A DNA stretch of 11,201 nt, taken from Tubulinosema ratisbonensis. Lineage: Eukaryota > Microsporidia > Tubulinosematidae. Below, one piece after another: positions 1 to 6,914 of the stretch. Under the pieces are notes generated by a model. It was not told the DNA's origin and searched no databases. It saw nothing but the letters and a program-made list of their open reading frames with translations. The first letter of the stretch is position 1, and every line of letters starts with the position of its first letter. The stretch spans positions 3,972 through 15,172 of the forward strand of contig RCSS01000938.1 of the NCBI GenBank assembly GCA_004000155.1, written 5' to 3'. The translations under genes were made by a program, and so were the position numbers.

Positions 1-53
1 ANNGNNNGNNNNATTTTTATTTTATAAAAAAAGATTATAAGTTAATTTTTTAC

Positions 54-977
54 TTATAAAGCTGTAATTATTTCATATTTCTTTTCGAACTTAGACTTAA
101 TCTCTTCAAAATAACAATCCAAAGTAATAAGAAAAGCATTAGCACCAGCATCAAAGGTATACCCTACCTTAACTTCATTTTTATTGATCTCAAAAACATC
201 TTCAATCACACTTCTTGATTGATCTGTCAAATAAAAAATGGGAGGAAAAGAATCAAGGCAAGTTGCATGAATCTCATTAGAATCTTTCATGGTTAAAATG
301 GCTAATTCTTTGAAATTCTTGTTGTGAATGTAATGGATCATATCTTTAATTTTCTTGTTTATGTTTTCTAATCTCTTTTTGAATAATTCACTTGTATTAA
401 CTGTCCTTAGCATTCCTTCAGTGCTAGGCACTTTTTTAGAATTTTTGTTTAAAACAAGTAAGATTACTCTTAGTTCTTTNCATTCGCTTAGTTTTTCTGC
501 AAAGTNTTCCTTTCCTTCTTTCTTTAAATGTACTAATCCATCAAAAATTGATCTACTAGCACTGCCTGAGCCTTTCCTTGCCAAAATGGAAAGTGTTTTA
601 GAATCTAAATTAAGATTAAAGAAAGAATCTAATGCTTTTACCAGAGCAGAGTAACCAGAGGCAGAACTTGCTAAGCCACAAGAATGAGGGAATGAGTTTT
701 TAGATACAATTTTTAATTTACCTNTGTAATTAGACACTTCTTTGAAATAATTTATCAGATTTTGCATTCTAACAGGGGTTTCTTTTATTTCGTTGTCTAA
801 AATAAACAAATCTTTACTGCTTTCTTCAATGGNTGTTGTTGTGATAAGATTGTTTAAGGTTAAAGAGATACTTTCGTTGGTTGGTAAGTTTTCTTTTATG
901 TCTGATTTACCCCAATATTTTATTAAAGCAATGTTTGGATGGGAAGTAACTGTTTTTGGCTCAAATTTGTTTGTCAT
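54..977 (-). CDS. MVD1: Mevalonate diphosphate decarboxylase
   Basis: This 307-residue protein is the last enzyme of the mevalonate pathway: ATP-dependent decarboxylation of mevalonate diphosphate to isopentenyl diphosphate, normally cytosolic. GHMP-kinase-fold signatures appear in the expected order. They are HPNIALIKYWGK at residues 13-24, the ATP-loop-like SCGLASSASG at 99-108, GSGSASRS at 136-143 (Arg142 aligns with the substrate-binding Arg of the yeast enzyme), and TFDAGANA at 274-281 (Asp276 aligns with the catalytic Asp). It is shorter than the roughly 390-400 residues usual in fungi and animals. The open frame runs 41 codons further upstream to 1100, but that extension overlaps the next gene, crosses a run of N and resembles no family sequence. 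The Met at 977 lies right before the conserved N terminus and has a CCC motif 7-9 bases upstream, so I chose it. N bases leave a few residues undetermined. The next gene upstream on the same strand ends 95 bp away. Confidence 0.95.
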   Translation of the reverse strand: MTNKFEPKTVTSHPNIALIKYWGKSDIKENLPTNESISLTLNNLITTTXIEESSKDLFILDNEIKETPVRMQNLINYFKEVSNYXGKLKIVSKNSFPHSCGLASSASGYSALVKALDSFFNLNLDSKTLSILARKGSGSASRSIFDGLVHLKKEGKEXFAEKLSEXKELRVILLVLNKNSKKVPSTEGMLRTVNTSELFKKRLENINKKIKDMIHYIHNKNFKELAILTMKDSNEIHATCLDSFPPIFYLTDQSRSVIEDVFEINKNEVKVGYTFDAGANAFLITLDCYFEEIKSKFEKKYEIITAL

Positions 978-983
978 TTTTAA

Positions 984-986
984 GGG
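984..986 (-). promoter_or_regulatory. CCC motif upstream of the MVD start
   Basis: On the minus strand the bases ACCCTTAAAA precede ATG, with CCC at -9 to -7. A CCC-like motif immediately before the start codon is a known transcription signal in microsporidia. It is the main sequence support for starting MVD at 977 rather than 1100. Confidence 0.5.
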
Positions 987-1072
987 TTTTTTTAAATCTC
1001 TTTTTATATGAAACTCATCAAAAAATTTTTTCTCAAAACTCTTTTGAAGGTAAANNNNTTTAGGAAAAGAAT

Positions 1073-2260
1073 TTATTCTAAGAAGGTAGAAAAAGCACAC
1101 CCAACTAATGAACCATCAGGTATAAAAGACCATTTCACTTCATAATTACTTTCTTGGCCATCGTTTACACATAGCTTGACAAATTCTTCGTGTAACATTA
1201 TTCTGTCTTCTGAATGCTCAAAAATAGAACCATTTAAACAAACACTCACGTGTTTTCGTTCCAAATTCAATGCCTTAAGTGTTCCTAGGATTAATGATGC
1301 TAATATTTGATAAGTTCTCAGTTTAATTTCATAGAAACATTTAGCAATCACTTCTTCTCGCTTAGTTCTATCCTCTGAATCTTTGAACAATGCTATCAAC
1401 ATAGTTTCAAGTGTTATTGAATTAGAATTAGAACATCCTTTGTACTTGCAGAAAAGTCTGCATATTTCCACTAATTTGTATCCACCAAGAAGAACATCAA
1501 GCAAATTGTAGTATACTTCATTTTCTGACATGTTGTTGCAAATAATCTCATCAAAAACTGTCAGTTTTATTGATGGGTGTGAGAAAGAAGCCCATTCTGA
1601 GTTAATTATTGTTTTATGGTCACCTTTATCAACTATGATTGCACCATTTGTACCTGTCCCTAAGACTATTCCTAAAACAGTACATTTATCAGTAAAGTAG
1701 GATGCCAAGGCNGTGGCGGTAGCGTCGTTCATGATACTTTTGAATGAAATTGGCACATTTTTAGTAAAACAAGCTTTGTTAATTGATTTTACTGGATCTG
1801 CGCCAATAAAAGTATTTTTATCAAAAGGAAAATTTTTCCCGCAATCCAAAATAACACCAGAATTTAAAGAAGTGTGGTTAACAGGGTAAGAAATTGTTAA
1901 TGATCCCAAATATTCCTTCTTAGGAAGTATTGTCAAAGTCTTTTTTAACAAATTAGCAATCCAAACCCAAATACTTGTATTTGAATGACTGTATTCCTTC
2001 ATAGAATACCTTTCTACAGGTAAAATATACTCAAAATCACCTGTCAAACACACCCTAATAACACAAATCTTTAAAAAAGATCCTCCAATATCAACAATTA
2101 CCAGTTCCTTTTTGTCTATTGTGTAAATGTTCTCTTTTGGTAAATTAACATGAGTCTCTAAAAACATGTTTTTATTTGGTTTGGTCAATATTTCATTGCA
2201 CCAAGCATCGGCCAATTCTATCATCTCTTCTTTTGAATAATTAAAATTGTATCTTCCCAT
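1073..2260 (-). CDS. Hexokinase family protein, short and without signal peptide
   Basis: This 395-residue protein should phosphorylate glucose or a related hexose with ATP, the entry step of glycolysis. Motifs are in hexokinase order: phosphate-1 DIGGSFLK at residues 57-64, the sugar-binding region SYPV at 124-127 followed by CGKNF at 140-144 (family form TKGF), MNDATATA at 178-184 with Asp179 as the expected catalytic base, phosphate-2 LGTGTN at 200-205, INSEWASF at 219-226, LLGGYKLVE at 257-265, and PDGSLVGCAF at 381-390. The residue hit by the N at 1712 is Thr183 whatever the base, since the codon reads ACN. It is shorter than the roughly 450-490 residues of fungal single-domain enzymes. 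The N terminus (MGRYNFNYSKEE) is polar, so it is not an obvious secreted form, although several microsporidia export a hexokinase into the host. Family assignment is firm. Whether it is the active glycolytic enzyme or a diverged paralogue is open. Confidence 0.9.
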   Translation of the reverse strand: MGRYNFNYSKEEMIELADAWCNEILTKPNKNMFLETHVNLPKENIYTIDKKELVIVDIGGSFLKICVIRVCLTGDFEYILPVERYSMKEYSHSNTSIWVWIANLLKKTLTILPKKEYLGSLTISYPVNHTSLNSGVILDCGKNFPFDKNTFIGADPVKSINKACFTKNVPISFKSIMNDATAXALASYFTDKCTVLGIVLGTGTNGAIIVDKGDHKTIINSEWASFSHPSIKLTVFDEIICNNMSENEVYYNLLDVLLGGYKLVEICRLFCKYKGCSNSNSITLETMLIALFKDSEDRTKREEVIAKCFYEIKLRTYQILASLILGTLKALNLERKHVSVCLNGSIFEHSEDRIMLHEEFVKLCVNDGQESNYEVKWSFIPDGSLVGCAFSTFLE

Positions 2261-2270
2261 TGCTTAATTT

Positions 2271-2272
2271 GG
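2271..2272 (-). promoter_or_regulatory. CC motif upstream of the hexokinase start
   Basis: The minus strand reads TACCAAATTAAGCA before ATG, placing CC at -12 and -11. This is a little further upstream than in the other genes, with an AAATT stretch between motif and start. It is a weaker example of the microsporidian CC/CCC signal. Confidence 0.3.
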
Positions 2273-2518
2273 TATTTTTTTATTTATTTATTTTATAATT
2301 GGTGTAATTTGATTCAAATATTCTTTTTAAGTCTTTTTCATTTAAAAAGAAAATTTAATTTTGATAGGTCAGAAATCTTTAGAACCAAAAAATTATTTGG
2401 ATTTTATTATTTTTATGACATTGTTTGATTATAAATGATTTGATAAAATTTTTTATGATTTTAATTTGTAAGTAAAAAAATATTTTTAATTTTTATTATT
2501 TAAAAAATATTTTATAAT

Positions 2519-2520
2519 CC
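2519..2520 (+). promoter_or_regulatory. CC motif abutting the WD40 gene start
   Basis: The sequence TATAATCC directly precedes ATG, with CC at -2 and -1. An in-frame TAA lies two codons before the ATG, so the start at 2521 cannot extend upstream. Confidence 0.35.
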
Positions 2521-4617
2521 ATGCACTTTACAGTCACAAGAAGCATAAATCCAATATGTAATTGTAAATCAGCTTCACTCACAAAAGAAGGCTTACTCAC
2601 ATCATTTAACTCTAAGCTATACTTAACAGACTTAGAAACAATGTCAAACAAACTTATTGCTACTTTAGACTCAGATATATCAAATTCATATTTGATAGAT
2701 GGAAATTTGTTTATTTCATGCAAAAACAGTATTTTTATCAACAATTTAAAAATTAATTTCCATAAAAAAATATTTTTTTTCAATGTTATAAACGATTTTT
2801 TAGTTGTTTCTTTTCATAATTCTACTTATATTTTTAAATATAGAATGCATAAAATTCATATCCCTTACTTTAATTGTAAAATTGAATCTCCTATAGTTTT
2901 AGATTACAACTTTATTGACAATGAAAAAATCAACGATTATTTAGAAATAGTTTGTAAATATGATTTTGTTACACTCTCTTCTTGTTACAATGATAAACTT
3001 ATTTTAGGAGATGTGAATGGTAAATTACATTTTATAAATTTAGAAACCAAAAAAATTTTATCAGAGGATAAAAGTGATTTTGGCATAAAATTGGTTGATT
3101 TTTTTAAAAATGATTTATTTATTTTGGATGAAAAGAATAATTTAATAAAAAATAATAAAGTTATTAAAAAGAATGTAATTGGTTTTTCAGTTAAAGAAGA
3201 AAAATTGGTTATTGGTAAAGAATATAAGTTAGTAGATCATGAATCAAAGAAAAACATTTGTGAGTTTAGAAGCAGATTGGTTTATTTTGNTAAGAATGTT
3301 GGTATTACTGATGAATTTGAAATTTTGGTTGAGGAAAGACTTTTAGTGGGAAATAATGATGAAATAACTGATTTATGCTTTGTTAAAAATTCAGAAAACA
3401 AACAGCCATCAANTTTTGAAGCAGAAAACTTTAAAAATAAAAAAATGTGCATAAAACAAAGTGAACAAGATTCTTTGGTTATTGCAACAAACTCAGGAAG
3501 ATTAAGAATATTTGAGAATGGAATGTATAAATTATATTATGACCAAGAAGATTCTATTCTATCATTAGCAAAAAATGATGATTTTTTGTTTACTTGTTCA
3601 AGAGATGAAAGTTTATGTGTTTATTTTCAAGGCAATCTAATTTTAAAAGTGACAGATATAAATTTACTTTCTATTGTTATGATAAATGATGATTTATTTG
3701 GTGTAGGGGGTACAAATATTTTTCATTTCAAAATTATATCAAACAAAAATATGACAAATTTTTCACAAGTCTCCTTTACAAAAATTAATGACACTTTTTT
3801 AAAATTAATAAAGTCAGAATCTGTTAATAAAGAAATAAATTACTTAACCAGTAATAATAAATTTCTAAGTATTTGTTTTGATAAACAAATCAATGTTTAT
3901 GACCATAAACTAAATTTATTACAAAGTAAAAGTTTAAATAAGAAAATAAATGTTATAGCCATGTCAGATAAATATCTTTTTTCAGGAAATAAAACATTTA
4001 GAGTGCACAATATAAATACTTTAGAAGTACTTTATTCATTAGAAATCAATGTACCTTTAGTAAGCATGTGTGTTTACAATGAAAATGTACTACTTGGTGA
4101 TGCTAATGGATGGTTATATTCTGTCAAAGATGACAAAATTTTATTTAAAAAACAAATTCACAAAGACAGAATTTGGTGCATAAAACAAATCCAATCAAAC
4201 AATAAAAATTTTTTAGTTACAGGTAGTGCAGATGGCTCTATTAATTTTTTAATAAATGATACAGAAGAGTACAATGAAAGAAAGACAGAAGAAGAAAGAA
4301 TAAACAAACAAATAAAATTAGATATAAAAGTATTAAGAGATAACAAAGATTACCCTACTCTTTTAGAAAAAATGATAACTAATAATTTACCAGGCATTGA
4401 AAAAGAACTTTTAAATTATTTTTACACAAATAATAAGTCATTGGATAAAAATACAATTAATTTATTAAAAAATACTACTTTAAATCATAAAAAAATGAAT
4501 TTAAAGTATTTAGAATTAATTAATTATTTAAGTAACCAAATTAATTTACAAATTAAAGATTCTTTAATTGAAGGAATGGATGAATTATTTAAAGAATTAA
4601 TAAAAAATAAGAATTAA
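2521..4617 (+). CDS. UTP13: WD40 repeat protein, probable U3 snoRNP/SSU processome component Utp13 (TBL3)
   Basis: This 698-residue protein is probably a subunit of the UTP-B module of the small-subunit processome, which acts on pre-rRNA in the nucleolus. Degenerate WD40 blades run through most of the length; clear examples are the strand-turn segments around CSRDES (359-364), LLGDANGWLYS (after about 520) and VTGSADGSINF (566-576). The assignment rests on the C terminus. The last blade is followed directly by NDTEEYNERKTEEERINKQ (from about 579) and then a helical, blade-free region to residue 698. This is the layout of Utp13/TBL3, where the final WD repeat runs into a TEE-rich helix and a C-terminal Utp13 domain. 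At 698 residues it is shorter than the yeast protein of about 800. The start is the first Met after an in-frame stop at 2515-2517, and two TAA codons stand in tandem at the end. The coding sequence is nearly devoid of CpG (two by eye). A different WD40 protein remains possible. Confidence 0.75.
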   Translation: MHFTVTRSINPICNCKSASLTKEGLLTSFNSKLYLTDLETMSNKLIATLDSDISNSYLIDGNLFISCKNSIFINNLKINFHKKIFFFNVINDFLVVSFHNSTYIFKYRMHKIHIPYFNCKIESPIVLDYNFIDNEKINDYLEIVCKYDFVTLSSCYNDKLILGDVNGKLHFINLETKKILSEDKSDFGIKLVDFFKNDLFILDEKNNLIKNNKVIKKNVIGFSVKEEKLVIGKEYKLVDHESKKNICEFRSRLVYFXKNVGITDEFEILVEERLLVGNNDEITDLCFVKNSENKQPSXFEAENFKNKKMCIKQSEQDSLVIATNSGRLRIFENGMYKLYYDQEDSILSLAKNDDFLFTCSRDESLCVYFQGNLILKVTDINLLSIVMINDDLFGVGGTNIFHFKIISNKNMTNFSQVSFTKINDTFLKLIKSESVNKEINYLTSNNKFLSICFDKQINVYDHKLNLLQSKSLNKKINVIAMSDKYLFSGNKTFRVHNINTLEVLYSLEINVPLVSMCVYNENVLLGDANGWLYSVKDDKILFKKQIHKDRIWCIKQIQSNNKNFLVTGSADGSINFLINDTEEYNERKTEEERINKQIKLDIKVLRDNKDYPTLLEKMITNNLPGIEKELLNYFYTNNKSLDKNTINLLKNTTLNHKKMNLKYLELINYLSNQINLQIKDSLIEGMDELFKELIKNKN

Positions 4618-4644
4618 TAAATGATTTTTTAATTAATGATTTAT
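4618..4644. other. 27-bp convergent intergenic spacer
   Basis: The WD40 gene and the sirtuin gene converge with only 27 bp between stop codons. 3' untranslated ends must overlap the neighbouring coding sequence or be extremely short. This is typical of compact microsporidian gene blocks and contrasts with the gene-poor DNA after 6064. Confidence 0.6.
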
Positions 4645-6063
4645 TTAACAATCTTCTTTCTTAGTCTTTTTAAGTAAAGGGCTGTAATTCTTTGGGTTTG
4701 CTTTTGTAATATTTTTATTTGTTGGTGTTAAGCTTAGTTTTTTAGGTAATTTTACTTCTAATTTACCATCCTCTCTTAATATTATAGTTCTATATTTATT
4801 AGTATTACCATCACTCTTATTAATTATCTTATTACCACTCTTATTATCAATCTCATCATAGCTAGAATTATTATCAATAATCTTATCACAGCTAGTTCTA
4901 TTCTTACCATCATTAGTTATAATCCTTTTATTTTCATACTTTTCTATTAATTTACTAACCTTAATTTTATTTTCTATTTTCTCAGGTGATTCATTTATGA
5001 TNGAAGAAATTTCTTCTACGAATGAATCAATGATCAAAGAATCATCACCTACTTTTCTTTGGAATTTATTTTCATTAGAAATGATTAGTTTATTTTCATT
5101 TACCTTTCTGATTTTTATTTTAAGATTCTTTTTTACTTCTTCTCTCTTGTTTTCTTTATTTTCTTCTTTATTTTTGTTGTCTTCTTTCTTTGCTAAATTC
5201 ATAAAATCTTTTTTATCTCCCAAAACATCAAAAAAATTCATAAAAAAATCTTCTATCGTTCCAAACCAATTGTGTGTAAAAAAAGAAGAGAGTGCTTTGT
5301 TGGGTGCTTCTTTGTTTATGTAAAGAGAAATAAATGGTTTATTTTTCTTTTGTGATTTGTGTTTAAGCTGCGATAAAAAATATTTTATCACTTGTTTCAC
5401 TCCATAAGGTTTGAGTGAAGTACCTAAGACAATCAAAAGAGAAAGATCTTTGTCTTTGGTTATTTTATCAATCAATTCTGCACAGTTAGGGTGTTCTTCT
5501 TCGTAATGCACTATGTTAGGATGTAAATAACCTCGGAAAGAGACTCTTTTTCTTGTACTATTCTTACAAATCAAACATTCTACCTCTTTTCCTTGCTTAA
5601 AAGCTTTGACACACTCATCACCAAACTCATGTAAAGTGCCACATTGCATACATTTTAATTTTTCAGTGTCACCATGTAAATTTACCAAATTAACAATCCC
5701 TGCCTTTTTTTCCAATCCACAAATATTNTGTGAATAAACTGTGTATTTCTTTTGATAACTGAGAAAATGGTTTAAAGCTTTGTGGGAATAAGAAGGGTTG
5801 AGAGAATTACTTANAATTTTGAAGTCACTGATAAAATTTAAGTAAATGTTTCTTGTTTTTGGGTTTAAGCCAAAGGAATATTTGAAAAGTTCTGTGCCTT
5901 TGGTGTTGTATTTCTGTTTTATGTGTGCGAAGATACCTTCTTTGGATCTGAAGTCTGGGATACCTGCTGAGACACTTATACCTGCACCTGTTATTACTAC
6001 GCAGTTCTTTTTTATGAGTGAGTTTTTGTTTTTTTTTAGCCAGTCTTTGGTTATTTGTTCCAT
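4645..6063 (-). CDS. Sirtuin, NAD-dependent histone deacetylase of the Hst3/Hst4 type
   Basis: This 472-residue class I sirtuin should remove acetyl groups from lysine using NAD. Yeast Hst3 and Hst4 act on histone H3 Lys56. The core (about 17-283) shows GAGISVSAGIPDFRS at 26-40, SxNICGLE at 111-118, catalytic His130 in LHGD, four zinc cysteines at 138, 141, 163 and 166, and the NAD-contacting GTSLKPYGVK at 214-223. GYLHPNIVHYEEEHP (178-192) and LGTSLKPYGVK match the Hst3/Hst4 style (PNIVLYGE.HP and GTSLKV.GVK) better than Sir2 or Hst2. The undetermined residue 112 has codon CAN, so it is Gln (expected) or His. The usual Asp of the TQNID motif is Cys115 here, which is unusual because that residue sits in the nicotinamide pocket. 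Residues 290-472 form a Lys/Asn/Glu-rich, low-complexity tail with short internal repeats. The start is the first Met and is preceded by an AACCT motif. Confidence 0.92.
   Translation of the reverse strand: MEQITKDWLKKNKNSLIKKNCVVITGAGISVSAGIPDFRSKEGIFAHIKQKYNTKGTELFKYSFGLNPKTRNIYLNFISDFKIXSNSLNPSYSHKALNHFLSYQKKYTVYSXNICGLEKKAGIVNLVNLHGDTEKLKCMQCGTLHEFGDECVKAFKQGKEVECLICKNSTRKRVSFRGYLHPNIVHYEEEHPNCAELIDKITKDKDLSLLIVLGTSLKPYGVKQVIKYFLSQLKHKSQKKNKPFISLYINKEAPNKALSSFFTHNWFGTIEDFFMNFFDVLGDKKDFMNLAKKEDNKNKEENKENKREEVKKNLKIKIRKVNENKLIISNENKFQRKVGDDSLIIDSFVEEISXIINESPEKIENKIKVSKLIEKYENKRIITNDGKNRTSCDKIIDNNSSYDEIDNKSGNKIINKSDGNTNKYRTIILREDGKLEVKLPKKLSLTPTNKNITKANPKNYSPLLKKTKKEDC
4804..4895 (-). repeat. 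Short imperfect tandem repeats in the sirtuin tail
   Basis: Two nested imperfect direct repeats lie in the coding sequence. About 22 bp at 4804-4825 resembles 4830-4851, and about 25-28 bp at 4841-4865 resembles 4868-4895. Both copies of the second pair start TTATTATCAAT and end CAGCTAG or TAGCTAG. They encode part of the Asn/Asp/Lys/Ile/Ser-rich tail (roughly residues 390-420). They look like slippage-derived expansion and give the protein no recognised domain. Confidence 0.55.
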
Positions 6064-6069
6064 TTTTTA

Positions 6070-6071
6070 GG
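6070..6071 (-). promoter_or_regulatory. CC motif upstream of the sirtuin start
   Basis: The minus strand reads AACCTAAAAA before ATG, with CC at -8 and -7. This is almost the same spacing and context as the ACCCTTAAAA before MVD. Confidence 0.4.
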
Positions 6072-6108
6072 TTAAAAATAATATTTTTAATTTGTTTTTT
6101 TATTTAAT

Positions 6109-6158
6109 TAAAATTTTATTAATTTTTTATTAAAAAAATAAAAATTAATAAAATTTTA
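6109..6158. repeat. 19-bp perfect inverted repeat upstream of the sirtuin
   Basis: The arms at 6109-6127 and 6140-6158 are exact reverse complements, consisting only of A and T, around a 12-bp spacer. The structure lies about 46-95 bp before the sirtuin start codon and could extrude as a hairpin or cruciform. It could be a promoter element or simply AT-rich foldback DNA. Confidence 0.6.
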
Positions 6159-6265
6159 TCTGTTTAAAGTCTTTGTTTGGTAATTTTAATATTTTTTTTT
6201 ATTAAAAATACTAACTTAGAACAAAGAAGTAATTAATTTTTATAAAAAATTTAGAGATTAAACTT

Positions 6266-6454
6266 ATTTTTGTTGTTTAGTAATAAGCAATTTGCTCTAA
6301 GATCTTTTTCTAAGAAATATAAATAACTATTAATAAAAAAACATATGTTACACCTTAGATGGCACATGATATTGAGACTTTTTAAATGCTGAAACTCAAC
6401 AGTACACTCTACCAACTGCCCAAGTCTATTTTTACTTATGGTATTTGGTTACAG
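6266..6454 (-). repeat. Dispersed repeat, copy A (degraded)
   Basis: Read on the minus strand from 6454, this stretch aligns colinearly with 10872-11086 on the plus strand. Both begin CTGTAACCAAA, then at identical spacing share TAGACTT, GGCAGT and TAGAG. The first 55 positions match 39 times by hand without a gap. Later anchors are a TATC segment, CTAAG, ACATAT, GATCTT and CTA..CAACAAAAA. Copy A is about 26 bp shorter, and most differences put A or T here where copy B has G or C. Its sequence contains a tRNA D-arm look-alike (GCAGTTGGTAGAG) but no T-arm. Frames in it are broken: a plus-strand frame from ATG at 6345 stops at 6390, then reopens to 6461. Weak similarity continues to about 6240. 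Nature unknown. Confidence 0.7.
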
Positions 6455-6785
6455 CTTCATTTAAATAATTTTTTACACAGAAACGTTTCTTTTTATATGA
6501 AAAACTTAGAAAATCAAATCATTAATTAAATCTTTTTATGAATTGATTTTCTATAAACAACTCTTTTTTTGTTTGTCTATTAATCTTTAAAAAAAGAAAT
6601 TATATTTTCGGTTATAAAAAATTTAGATGTAAATTCTTTATATTTTATATAAAATTGGTTTATTATAAATATTCTTTTATCAAGATTGGATAAAGAGGTT
6701 TGTTTATTAAATAACAAAGTAAAATTTTTAGATTATTTTAGGTTTAAAAAGTGATTTTTATTATGTTTTTTTCTTTCAAAAATAG

Positions 6786-6818
6786 ATTTATTTTGTAATT
6801 ACAAATTACAAAATAAAT
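6786..6818. repeat. 15-bp perfect inverted repeat with 3-nt spacer
   Basis: Arms 6786-6800 and 6804-6818 are exact reverse complements around ACA, so a transcript of either strand would form a tight hairpin. It lies 30 bp before the direct repeat at 6849-6914. There is no gene close enough for it to be an obvious terminator. Confidence 0.6.
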
Positions 6819-6848
6819 TTAAATATTTTTTTAGACTGTGTACTCTTG

Positions 6849-6914
6849 TATTTTACTATTAAAATAATAAAATAAATAATCATATTGTTATTTTACTATT
6901 AAAATAATAAAATA
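6849..6914. repeat. 26-bp direct repeat with 40-bp period
   Basis: Bases 6849-6874 and 6889-6914 are identical (26 bp), separated by 14 bp. Each unit is itself a near palindrome: TTTTACTATT is followed by AATAATAAAA, its reverse complement but for one base. The exact identity suggests recent duplication or conservation in otherwise drifting DNA. Confidence 0.7.

Larger units (their letters stand above)
2261..2520. promoter_or_regulatory. Divergent intergenic region between hexokinase and WD40 genes
   Basis: These 260 bp separate two genes transcribed away from each other, so they must contain both promoters. The stretch is very AT-rich, with many T and A runs. Apart from the CC motifs next to each start codon I see no clear element and no ORF of note. 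Confidence 0.5.
6064..6265. other. AT-rich promoter-side DNA of the sirtuin gene
   Basis: This is very AT-rich sequence between the sirtuin start and repeat copy A. It holds the CC motif and the 19-bp inverted repeat listed separately. I see no coding sequence or RNA gene here. Confidence 0.5.

Noticed and set aside
355..654. Open frames antisense to MVD, including this one and 793-1011
   Set aside because: They are shadows of the MVD coding sequence and show no family features. The same holds for 2496-2783 and 4158-4346 (opposite the WD40 gene) and 4997-5323 and 5846-6070 (opposite the sirtuin).
6385..6430. A tRNA gene on the minus strand, suggested by GCAGTTGGTAGAGTG resembling a D-arm
   Set aside because: The D-stem does not pair, the anticodon arm has only three pairs and an eight-base loop, and there is no T-arm or matching acceptor stem. 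The segment is part of the dispersed repeat instead.
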